Source of the DNA: Aurantimonas manganoxydans SI85-9A1
GTDB lineage: Bacteria > Pseudomonadota > Alphaproteobacteria > Rhizobiales > Rhizobiaceae
Reading direction: 5' to 3'
Assembly: GCF_000153465.1 (NCBI RefSeq)
Contig: NZ_CH672387.1
Span: forward strand, 1,081,180 to 1,145,179
DNA: 64,000 bases
The notes beneath the pieces were generated by a model. It was not told the origin of the DNA and searched no databases. It saw only the letters and a list, made by a program, of their open reading frames with translations. Made by a program: the position numbers and the translations under genes. Below are positions 1 through 7,555 of this stretch, one piece after another. Numbering within the stretch: position 1 is the stretch's first letter; each line of letters begins with the position of its first letter.

Positions 1-21
1 AATCGCTGCGAGTTGCGCTTC

Positions 22-276
22 TTAGGACACAACCCCTGGAATCGCTGATGCTGCGAAACATCGGATGCTCATAAGGAAGCGTTTACCTTGCCGTCTCATT
101 CCGTTCGGTAGTGCGCGATCACGATAGATGAGGGACTTGCGAACTCCAATCCGTTCTGCATATGTCCCGCCATGACGAACGCGACGCTCATTCTGCTGTC
201 GGCCGCGAAACCCGTGGCCATCACCCGCCGGGGTTAGACGACATCGTCCTCCGGCGCTGACAGCGTTTGCCGCCAT
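22..276 (-). CDS. Possible small helix-turn-helix protein
   Basis: An 84-codon frame. Its C-terminal half (about residues 40-68) reads like the small HTH/excisionase (AlpA-type) fold: a 'YAERIGVRKSLIYRD' helix-turn-helix stretch followed by a 'GKRFL' wing. The first 35 residues look non-native and there is no convincing ribosome binding site before the ATG at 276, so the true start may be internal or the gene may be a remnant. It points away from the TnsA-like gene at 300, so the two would share a divergent promoter. A chance ORF cannot be excluded. Confidence 0.28.
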   Translation of the reverse strand: MAANAVSAGGRCRLTPAGDGHGFRGRQQNERRVRHGGTYAERIGVRKSLIYRDRALPNGMRRQGKRFLMSIRCFAASAIPGVVS

Positions 277-299
277 GGCGCGGCACCGGAGCGACCTCC

Positions 300-947
300 A
301 TGATTTCCGACTTGCCTATCCGCCTTCCGAGAGAGGGCGGCCTCGCCGCGCATTCCGATCCCGTCGATCTTGGCCGGATCCGCCGCAAGGCATTCACACG
401 CCGTTATCTGCCGACGGGCACCGTCCGCTGCGTCGGCCTTCCGCTGTTCCGATCGTCGCTGGCCCGCGACCTTGGGCTGCTCCTCGATCTCGATGATGAG
501 GTCGAAGCCTGGCAGTGCCTGCCGCGTGCCTTCGACTTTGTCGATGGCGACGGCGTGATCCTCCAGCATGTGCCGGATTTCCTCGTTCACTATGCATGCG
601 GATCGGAGGTTCTCCTCGATGCCAGTCTGGATGGGTTGGCGCCGATCGACGCGTCCATCGCGTGGAGTGCCATCTGCGAGAGCGATATCCGGGCGGAGCC
701 CGCCATCTCCAATGCCCGTGAGATGCTCCGGTATGCCCGGAGAATGGTGCCCTTGGGCGATCGCATCCAGCTGGTCGCCCACCTCGAGGACGCGGGATCG
801 GCGACCCTCGTCGAGGCCGCCGCCGGCATGCGCGAATCCGCCGAGCCGATCGGCGCCGTGATCGCCATGGTGCTGCAGCGGGTCATCCGGATCGACTGGC
901 GCGAACAGCGTCTCGGCCCTGACAGCCGCGTGGAGCCGGTCCGATGA
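300..947 (+). CDS. TnsA-like protein with degenerate active site
   Basis: A 215-residue protein. I chose the ATG at 300 because CGGAG lies about 8 bases upstream; an in-frame start at 267 has none. Residues 35-110 follow the TnsA endonuclease N-terminal pattern: 'SSLARDLGLLLDLDDEV', then 'QCLPRAF', then 'VPDFLV', the position of a catalytic aspartate. Where TnsA nucleases have an x-V-K motif this protein has 'EVLLDAS', so the catalytic lysine is gone, and the catalytic glutamate is also doubtful. The C-terminal third resembles the TnsA winged-helix region that contacts TnsC. TnsA normally cuts the 5' ends during Tn7 transposition; here a structural or targeting role is more likely than cleavage. 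The gene overlaps the downstream protease gene by ATGA, so the two are probably made together. The assignment is by motif reading only. Confidence 0.55.
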   Translation: MISDLPIRLPREGGLAAHSDPVDLGRIRRKAFTRRYLPTGTVRCVGLPLFRSSLARDLGLLLDLDDEVEAWQCLPRAFDFVDGDGVILQHVPDFLVHYACGSEVLLDASLDGLAPIDASIAWSAICESDIRAEPAISNAREMLRYARRMVPLGDRIQLVAHLEDAGSATLVEAAAGMRESAEPIGAVIAMVLQRVIRIDWREQRLGPDSRVEPVR

Positions 948-2926
948 GTGCGGGGCGCGGCAAGTTCCGCGGCCTGAAGGAACGGACTTTCGACGGAACG
1001 TCAGGCGACGAACTTACGGCAAAGGAGGCGAAGGAAGCCCAGGCTGAGGTCGATCGGGAGATCGACGACCGCCTCGCCAAGCTGTCGCCGGCGACGCGCC
1101 TGCTCTTCGATCGCATTCGCCCTGCGATCACCGATGCCCTGGTTCGCCGCGTCGAGGGGCGAAAGCCGGCTTTCGTCATCGTGCGCATTGCATCGCCAGA
1201 ATGGCGCCATTGCACCTTCGAGGCCGTCGCGATGGCGCTGGAGGACGCAGTCCGGACCGAGTTCATGCTCTACGGCGTCCGGTACCAGCATGTTCCCGGT
1301 GACGACTTCGGGGATCGCGCCTGGCAACGCAAGAAGCCGGCGGACAAGACGCAGCACGTGCTCTCGATCCTGTCGACCGGCATCACCATCGTCGCGCTGT
1401 CCATCGGCGAGGAGCTGGACGGCGCGGTCTCGGCGATCGCCGATCTGGAAATCGACCTGTCGCGGATCGAGGCGAGCGAACTGGAGGCAGCGGTTCGGCG
1501 CGCCTTTCCCGAATCCACGTGCCCGTGGCCGGAGAACATTGCGGTCTCCAAGATCGAGCCGCGGTGGATCGACCTTGCGGTGGGACGGTCGGCATCGACC
1601 GAAGAAGCATTCCGGATGATCGCCGCGATCCTCGGTCGTCAGGAGCCGGCGTCAGGCGGGGTTACGGCGCCCAGGCTCGAGGATCTGCATGGCTATGGCG
1701 AGGCCGGCCAGTGGGGGCGCCGCCTCGTCGCGGCGCTGAAGGATCATCAGGCCGGTCGGATTCCCTGGACCGACGTCGACGCCGGCGCGCTGCTCGTCGG
1801 CCCGCCGGGCACCGGCAAGACGCTGTTCGCGAGTGCATTGGCCCGGTCGGCGGATGTCGCCTTCTTCCCGACCTCGTATTCGGCCTGGCAGGGAACCGGC
1901 GAGGGGCATCTGGGCGACGTCGTCCGGGCGATCCGGAAGTCCTTCTCGGAAGCGGCGGCCAATACGCCGTGCATCATCTTCGTCGACGAGGTCGACTCGG
2001 TGCCGGCCCGGTCGTCGGGCCATCACCGTGACGACTGGTGGCGGACCATCGTGAACTGCCTCCTGGAATGCCTGGATGGCACGGGTCGGCGCGAAGGCGT
2101 CGTCGTCCTGGCGGCATGCAACGACGACACGGGGCTCGATCCGGCGCTGGTCAGGTCCGGCCGTCTCGACCGTCGGTTCCATATCGGGCTGCCGCGTGAG
2201 GATGATCTTCTGAAGATTCTTCGACACCATCTGCCGATGATCCCTGAGAACGAGATCCAGCCTGCGGCCGTCACGCTTGCGGGATCGACGTCCGGCGCCG
2301 ACGCAGCCCGCATTGCGAGGGATGTCCGGCAGCGGGCGCGGGGCCAGGGGCGCTGCCCGACCGGATCCGATCTCCTGACCGTCGCGCTTCCTGCGGACAA
2401 TCGCCCCGAGGCACTCCGCCGCCGGATCGCCGTCCATGAGGCCGGGCACGCCGTGGCGATCTTCTGCCAGGGCCAGATCCCGAGCAGCCTGTCGATCGTC
2501 GCCTCCGGCGGCGGCGCGGTGATCCTCGAGCGACAGGAGACCGAACTGGTTCTGGGCGACCTGAACGATCAGCTGGCGATCAACCTTGCTGGCCGGGCGG
2601 CAGAGGAGGTCATCCTTGGCTCTGTGTCGGCGGGCGCCGGCGGCACGGCGGATTCCGATCTCGGTCAGTCTACGAAGCTCGTCATGATGATCGAGGGGCG
2701 CCTTGGCCTGGGCAGCCGCATCGGCGTCGTCGACCGCGTCGAGGAAATGGCGATCGAACGGCGGCTCCGTCTGGCCTATGCAGACGCGCTGCTGGCGGCG
2801 ATGCGCAACCGGCGCGCCATCGAGGCGCTGGCCGAACTCGCCCTGGAGCGGCGGGTGCTCGGCAGGACGGCGCTTTCCGAGTTCTGGTCCGCAATTGGAC
2901 CGATTTCCTTAAGCAATCCTCATTGA
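944..2926 (+). CDS. Soluble FtsH-like AAA+ zinc metalloprotease
   Basis: A 660-residue protein in three parts. Residues 1-240 match nothing I recognise. Residues 275-430 are an AAA+ ATPase: Walker A GPPGTGKT at about 286-293, Walker B 'IIFVDEVD', and second region of homology 'RSGRLDRRF'. Residues 485-640 are a peptidase M41 domain with zinc motif HEAGH starting at residue 498 and a downstream 'DSDLGQSTKL' segment matching the third zinc ligand region of FtsH. FtsH is normally membrane-anchored and degrades membrane and regulatory proteins; no transmembrane helix is visible here. The start overlaps the stop of the TnsA-like gene (ATGA). Its place immediately before a Tn7-like tnsABC-tniQ block suggests a link to transposition, for example remodelling transposase complexes as ClpX does for MuA. 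That role is inference; a defence role is also possible. Confidence 0.8.
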   Translation: MSAGRGKFRGLKERTFDGTSGDELTAKEAKEAQAEVDREIDDRLAKLSPATRLLFDRIRPAITDALVRRVEGRKPAFVIVRIASPEWRHCTFEAVAMALEDAVRTEFMLYGVRYQHVPGDDFGDRAWQRKKPADKTQHVLSILSTGITIVALSIGEELDGAVSAIADLEIDLSRIEASELEAAVRRAFPESTCPWPENIAVSKIEPRWIDLAVGRSASTEEAFRMIAAILGRQEPASGGVTAPRLEDLHGYGEAGQWGRRLVAALKDHQAGRIPWTDVDAGALLVGPPGTGKTLFASALARSADVAFFPTSYSAWQGTGEGHLGDVVRAIRKSFSEAAANTPCIIFVDEVDSVPARSSGHHRDDWWRTIVNCLLECLDGTGRREGVVVLAACNDDTGLDPALVRSGRLDRRFHIGLPREDDLLKILRHHLPMIPENEIQPAAVTLAGSTSGADAARIARDVRQRARGQGRCPTGSDLLTVALPADNRPEALRRRIAVHEAGHAVAIFCQGQIPSSLSIVASGGGAVILERQETELVLGDLNDQLAINLAGRAAEEVILGSVSAGAGGTADSDLGQSTKLVMMIEGRLGLGSRIGVVDRVEEMAIERRLRLAYADALLAAMRNRRAIEALAELALERRVLGRTALSEFWSAIGPISLSNPH

Positions 2927-3376
2927 GTTTGTGGAATCCTAATTTCCCCCTGCCGCCATGGCCGGGGAGGGCGCTCCGATCTGCGGAGCCCCCGCATCGG
3001 AGCAGAGACCTTATGATCGCCAATCGTCCCAAAGGCATAGCCATACCGATACCACGGCCTGTCCGTGTGCCGGCGGCGTTTGCCCGGGCGATCCTCGCTC
3101 CGGTCATCTGACGCAACCAGCGCACTTCGGACATCGTCGTCGCAGTCGCACCCGGATGCTGACCAGCATCTGGCCCCGCAATCTATTGTCCTGGAGTCCC
3201 AGCACATGACCAAAGTGAAAGCCTGCCCGCGAAAACGGGACTGAATGGCTTAGCGCGCCATCCGGCGCGTCTCGACCTGACAGCCCTGTAGGTTTTCCAA
3301 GCCTTCGGCACGCGCCATGCGCGTCCGGGGAACGGGAGAACCTTGTCTTTACCGAGATATTTCAGGGGTCTTTCAG
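2927..3376 (+). other. Non-coding stretch with hairpins upstream of tnsA
   Basis: About 450 bases without a convincing gene. A terminator-like hairpin follows the protease gene (2970-2991). Further on are two short hairpins: CCCG/CGGG around an AAAA-containing loop at 3226-3239, and CGCGCC/GGCGCG with a 4-base loop at 3254-3269. A 32-codon ATG frame at 3013 is not supported by a ribosome binding site. In Tn7 the transposon right end and its TnsB sites lie upstream of tnsA, so an element end could be here, but I could not find the repeated sites that would prove it. Confidence 0.4.
2970..2991 (+). terminator. Terminator-like hairpin after the FtsH-like gene
   Basis: GCTCCG and CGGAGC form a 6-bp stem around ATCTG (2973-2989), partly extended by flanking G/C bases, about 45 bases after the protease stop. 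No U-tract follows, so intrinsic termination is only tentative. Confidence 0.35.
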
Positions 3377-3529
3377 ATGTTCAACTCTATCAAGTTCGCC
3401 GAACGGGAGAAGTCGTTCGGTACTGCTTCGCTGCTGCAGAAGGCAGCAAGCATCGACGCCGGTAAGAAGGCTGTCGCGACCGAAGGACGGAGGGGATCTA
3501 AACCGGGGCATCTCGCCGCCGGAATCTAG
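3377..3529 (+). CDS. Possible 50-residue protein upstream of tnsA
   Basis: A 50-codon ATG frame ending 14 bases before tnsA. The product is basic and Lys/Ala-rich ('KKAVATEGRRGSK') and has no family I recognise. An AGGGG lies about 10 bases before the ATG. It could be a small accessory or leader peptide of the transposition operon, or chance. Confidence 0.3.
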   Translation: MFNSIKFAEREKSFGTASLLQKAASIDAGKKAVATEGRRGSKPGHLAAGI

Positions 3530-3543
3530 AAGTTGTCCGCAGC

Positions 3544-4176
3544 ATGGGCCGCATGACTGCGATTTCGTCGGACCGTGCCGTGACGGGAACGGTCCACGTG
3601 ATGGGAGGTGTCGTGACGCATATCGAGAGCGCCATGGAGATGTACGGTTTGGCGACGGCGCTGGCCCGGGCGGATGCCCGGCGTGTCGCTGTCCAGTTGG
3701 GTCCGTATTTCTACGTTCGGGAAGCCAAGCGTCGGCGGCATTTTTTCGATGCCGGCGTCTGGCTTGCCGACGGGACGCTGCATCTCTTCGCGGTGAAGCC
3801 GAAGCGGTCGTCCCGCTACGCCGAGCTTGTGGAGATCCTGAAGCGCCTCGCCCAGGACGATCCCAGGCTGGCGGATGCGTATCTCCACGTCGTCACCGAG
3901 GATCACATCGCTCCCTGGCAGGTCCAGCGGGCGGGGATCATCAATCTGGCCCTCGACTGGCCCGATGACGAAGCCGACGAGATCGCAATGGACTGCATCG
4001 CGAACGCCGACGGTCCGATCCAGATCGCCGACGTCGATCTCGACACGGGGCTTGGTCATCGCTGCCTTTCGGCAGTGGCCCGGCTCATCGCCCACGGCGT
4101 GGTGGCGATCCCCCATGGGGTTCGGCTCGACACCGACGCCTTCGTCCATGCCGTCGATAGGGAGCCGGTCCATTGA
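3544..4176 (+). CDS. tnsA: TnsA-like endonuclease subunit
   Basis: A 210-residue protein and the first gene of a four-gene overlapping block with tnsB, tnsC and tniQ. The catalytic pattern of TnsA nucleases can be read: glutamate in 'HIESAMEMY' (about residues 26-34), aspartate in 'FFDAGVW' (about 68), and lysine in 'LFAVKPK' (about 85). The C-terminal 70 residues resemble the TnsA winged-helix domain. TnsA partners TnsB and nicks the 5' strand at each transposon end, giving cut-and-paste movement. Starts at 3544, 3601 and a GTG at 3613 (preceded by GGGAGG) are all possible. The 3' end overlaps tnsB. Unlike the TnsA-like protein at 300, this one keeps all three catalytic residues. The sequence is divergent, so the family call rests on motif spacing and context. 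Confidence 0.65.
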   Translation: MGRMTAISSDRAVTGTVHVMGGVVTHIESAMEMYGLATALARADARRVAVQLGPYFYVREAKRRRHFFDAGVWLADGTLHLFAVKPKRSSRYAELVEILKRLAQDDPRLADAYLHVVTEDHIAPWQVQRAGIINLALDWPDDEADEIAMDCIANADGPIQIADVDLDTGLGHRCLSAVARLIAHGVVAIPHGVRLDTDAFVHAVDREPVH

Positions 4177-6440
4177 CCGTCCAGCAGAAGGTGACCGGGT
4201 CGTTCCGGGAAGTGCAGCGGTACCGGCTTGGCGTCGACGATCGCATCATGATCGACGGCGTCCAGCACAAGTGGGTCGAGACGAACGAGATGGCGTACAT
4301 CCTGAAGGATGTCGCCAACGGCGCAACCAGGGAGGTCTCGCTCGAGGAATTCGAGCGAGACCTCCACCTCGAAAAGATCGAGGTGGATCGCGGCTACTTC
4401 TCGCTCGAATCCATCAGGCGCCGGGCTCGGGGCGCCACCAGGTTGACGGATCTGGACCCGCAGTCCGTTGCGATCGTGATGCATCGCCTGCGCTGGGTCG
4501 AGACCTTCAACGATCTTTACAAGCAGGGACTGGTGAAGAAGTCGCCCCCGCGGCTGGCCGAAGCCGTGGCTCTGATCGCCAAGCTGTTCGTGGACGACGA
4601 TCGACCGGAGCTGGAGCCCGGCCAGCGGGCGAAGCGGGGAGGTGGCCCGAGGTCGGGGTTCGCCGATCCGTCGCCGTCGCAGCTCGGTCGCTGGGTTTTC
4701 AATTATGCAAAGCAGAGAGATCCGATGGTACTGAATCCGAACTACGACAGAAGCGGCAATCGCAGGATGCGCCTGGAGCCTGTCGTCCAGCGCCTCGTTG
4801 ACCGGATGGCGGCCCGCTATTGTCGCCCGACCCAGCCGAGCGTCCCGCATCTTTACCAGAGGCTTGTGGGCATTCTGACCCGCTCGAACGAGCGGCGGGG
4901 CACGCACTACACCATTCCGTCGAAGCGGACGCTGGAGCGGGCGATCGCCGATCTCGACGAGCATGACAAGATGGCCGGCCGCCGCGGCATAGCCTGGGCA
5001 CGTCGGAACTATTCCCCTGCCTTCGAGGGCCCGATGGCGACCCGCCCGCTGGAGCGGGTGGAGATGGACGAATGGAAGGTCGATCTGATGACCCTCTGCG
5101 TCGATGCGGGACTCTGGGCCCGGATGAATGACGAGCAGCGGGCGACGGTGGCCAAGGCGCGCTGCTGGATGACTGCGGCGATCGACTGCGCCACCCGGTG
5201 CATCCTCTCCATCTATCTGACGACGGAATCTCCCTCGGCGCGCAGCGCCCTGGAGGGTCTGCGCTGGATCGTCACGGACAAGGACAGTCTCCGCAAGGCT
5301 GCTGGCGCAAAGACCATCTGGGCGGCCCATGGCAAGCCGGAGAACCTGTTCACCGACAAGGGCGCTGGCTTCAAGTCGCACGAATTCCAGGCCGCAGCCC
5401 ATTCGCTGGGGATCGGTACGTTGAAGCCGAATGCCGGGAAGGCGCAGTTCCGCGGCAAGATCGAACGGCTGTTCCGGTCGCTCGACATGGGGCTGGTGTC
5501 CCGGTTCGAAGGGCGGACGTTCTCGAACTCCAAGGAGAAGGGTGACTACGAAGCGGAGAAGACCGCTTCGATCACCTGCGAGGAGCTGAACCGGGCGCTG
5601 ATCCGCTATGTCTGCGACATCTATCACGTATCGGCGCATGCCGGTCTTGGTGGGCGCTCGCCCGCCACGGAGTGGAACCGCCTCACGAGGGTCCACGGCG
5701 CCGAGATCTGCCCACCGAAGCATCAGATGCGCGAGATCTTTGGTGTTCAGTTTGAGCGGGTCGTCGGCAAGAAGGGCGTCCGGCTTTTCGGAACGTTCTA
5801 CCAGTGCCAGGATCTCACCGAGATCTGGCTGCGCAAGCGCGGCACCGAAGTACGGGTGCGGGTCGACGATCGCGACGTGACCGAGATCTCGGTGGAGGTC
5901 GCGCCGGGCATCTGGCGGACGGCGACGGCCGTCGAGACGAGCGTCGGCGCCGTGTCGATCGAGCGGCTGGCGACGAGCTTCGCTGACCTTGTGGCTGCCG
6001 GTCTTCCGGCATTCGATGTCGACGATCCGATCGAAATCCGGAACCGGATCCAGGAAGCGCTGGACGACATCAACAGTCTCGTCCGGCACTCGGCGGCCCG
6101 TGCCGGCCTTGTCGACGAGAAGACGCTCGAGGCGCAGATCGCCAGCCTGCGTCGGGATGCGACCAGCGCGACGACGGCGTGGCTCGACCGGCGGAATTCG
6201 CCTGGCATCGATATCTACAGCGAACAGGTGGCAGGGCCCCGCTCCGCAAAGTCGCAAGGCGGAAAGCCCCGCAGCGCAAAGCCGCCGGTCGAGCCTGATG
6301 CCGCCGCCGATGGCAAGGCTGCCGTTCCCGGGAGCGATGTGCCGCCCCTGTCTCCGTCTGTCGACGAGATGCTCGAACGCCGGGACAACCGGACCGACAC
6401 CGCCGACGATTCCGACAACGAAGAATTCTGGGTCGAGTGA
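4173..6440 (+). CDS. tnsB: TnsB/TniA-type DDE transposase
   Basis: A 755-residue member of the Mu/Tn7/Tn5053 transposase family, which binds the element ends and joins the 3' ends to target DNA. The integrase core lies at about residues 290-440: first aspartate in 'VEMDEWKVD' (about 298), second in 'LFTDKGAGF' (about 393), glutamate in 'GKIERLFRS' (about 430). N-terminal helix-turn-helix segments for end binding are at about 60-250, and the C-terminal region (after about 500) has the beta-barrel and TnsC-contact tail expected of the family. The start is a TTG inside the tnsA stop, and the stop shares TGATG with tnsC, so translation is coupled. Length is normal and no frameshift is seen, so the gene looks functional. 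Confidence 0.9.
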   Translation: MTVQQKVTGSFREVQRYRLGVDDRIMIDGVQHKWVETNEMAYILKDVANGATREVSLEEFERDLHLEKIEVDRGYFSLESIRRRARGATRLTDLDPQSVAIVMHRLRWVETFNDLYKQGLVKKSPPRLAEAVALIAKLFVDDDRPELEPGQRAKRGGGPRSGFADPSPSQLGRWVFNYAKQRDPMVLNPNYDRSGNRRMRLEPVVQRLVDRMAARYCRPTQPSVPHLYQRLVGILTRSNERRGTHYTIPSKRTLERAIADLDEHDKMAGRRGIAWARRNYSPAFEGPMATRPLERVEMDEWKVDLMTLCVDAGLWARMNDEQRATVAKARCWMTAAIDCATRCILSIYLTTESPSARSALEGLRWIVTDKDSLRKAAGAKTIWAAHGKPENLFTDKGAGFKSHEFQAAAHSLGIGTLKPNAGKAQFRGKIERLFRSLDMGLVSRFEGRTFSNSKEKGDYEAEKTASITCEELNRALIRYVCDIYHVSAHAGLGGRSPATEWNRLTRVHGAEICPPKHQMREIFGVQFERVVGKKGVRLFGTFYQCQDLTEIWLRKRGTEVRVRVDDRDVTEISVEVAPGIWRTATAVETSVGAVSIERLATSFADLVAAGLPAFDVDDPIEIRNRIQEALDDINSLVRHSAARAGLVDEKTLEAQIASLRRDATSATTAWLDRRNSPGIDIYSEQVAGPRSAKSQGGKPRSAKPPVEPDAAADGKAAVPGSDVPPLSPSVDEMLERRDNRTDTADDSDNEEFWVE

Positions 6441-7555
6441 TGCCAAGGTGGAATCTGGAAGTATCACCCGACCGGAACGAGGAAGATGACGACGCCGTCG
6501 CGGCGGCGCTCGGTCAGGCACTCGAAACGCTGAACGTCCTTCCGCCGGACTACAGCCGACGGCTCAATGCCGCGACCAGCGTCTACCTCGCGCACGAAAA
6601 GCGCGACAATCCGTTCCTGACCGAGTTCTCCAAGCGGATCAGTGCGGCGCGTGATCAGGTGATGGGCAAGAGCAGGCAGCCTTTCGAGTACCTGAGCCTG
6701 TTGGGCAGCTCGGGCTCGGGGAAGTCGAGAATGATCCGGCATTGCCTGGACCGGTCGGGGCTGGCCGAACCGATCGAGCTAACGGGGAGAACCCTGCGGC
6801 CGGTCATCCGGATCAATGGGCCGCGCCCCTTCACCCCCGGTCAGCTCGCCATCTCCATTCTCAAGGAGGTGGCGATGCAGACCGACACCCAGCTAACTGC
6901 CAACAACGCATGGCAGATCGTGCGAAACCATCTGCCGCGCTCGAAGACTGCGCTCGTCATCGTTGACGAGGCCCAGCATGCGCTTCGGCACAAGGCACCG
7001 GCATCCACGATCGAAGTCCGCGACGCCATCAAGATCCTTGCGGAGGACGCCCACTGGCCGGTCGGCTTCATATTCGTCGGCATCCCGGTGTTCGAACGCT
7101 TTCTCATGACGGACAACCAGGCGAAGGGGCGCAACGTCATCGTCCGGATGCCGAACCTGAATCCCAACCGGAAGCAGGACCAGGCGTTTGTGCGGATGCT
7201 GCTGACGCAGATGGTGAGAGCAGCCGAGCTGTCCATCGACGACGGCGGCGACGATGAGTTCTGTCGTCGCCTGATCTGCGCCGGTGGCAAGCAGTTCGGT
7301 CGCTGCCAGAAGCTGATCCGCATGGCGATCGAGGAGACACTGATGGCGCGGCGACCCACTGTCGGGGTCGAGGATTTCGCGGAATCCCTTCGCAAGCGAA
7401 CCGGGTGCGATGACGATCACAACTCATTCCTTGCCACTCGGTACGAAATGATACCGCACTGGCTGAACGACCCCGAACTCGAGACCTACGTCGCCGCGAA
7501 CGACATTCTGGTCAATGACGACCAGGCCGGGGCGCGGGAAAGGGGGCGTAAGTGA
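6440..7555 (+). CDS. tnsC: TnsC/TniB-type AAA+ transposition regulator
   Basis: A 371-residue AAA+ ATPase that links the target selector (TniQ) to the transposase. Walker A is 'GSSGSGKS' near residue 90 and Walker B 'ALVIVDEAQH' near residue 172, as in TniB/TnsC. The ATG at 6440 overlaps the tnsB stop (TGATG); a GTG immediately before it is an alternative. The stop overlaps the tniQ GTG start. Length and domain content match the family. TnsC polymers carry target immunity and recruit TnsB/TnsA to the site chosen by TniQ. Confidence 0.88.
   Translation: MPRWNLEVSPDRNEEDDDAVAAALGQALETLNVLPPDYSRRLNAATSVYLAHEKRDNPFLTEFSKRISAARDQVMGKSRQPFEYLSLLGSSGSGKSRMIRHCLDRSGLAEPIELTGRTLRPVIRINGPRPFTPGQLAISILKEVAMQTDTQLTANNAWQIVRNHLPRSKTALVIVDEAQHALRHKAPASTIEVRDAIKILAEDAHWPVGFIFVGIPVFERFLMTDNQAKGRNVIVRMPNLNPNRKQDQAFVRMLLTQMVRAAELSIDDGGDDEFCRRLICAGGKQFGRCQKLIRMAIEETLMARRPTVGVEDFAESLRKRTGCDDDHNSFLATRYEMIPHWLNDPELETYVAANDILVNDDQAGARERGRK

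Noticed and set aside
3226-3269. Hairpins that could be read as a CRISPR-like or guide RNA of a CRISPR-associated transposon
   Set aside because: There is no repeat-spacer array and no cas gene in the window; the element has TnsA and a long TnsD-like TniQ, which fits protein-guided targeting.
4056-6521. 821-codon minus-strand ORF opposite tnsB
   Set aside because: Shadow of tnsB codon bias: His/Arg/Asp-rich, no motif, while the opposite strand carries a full DDE transposase.
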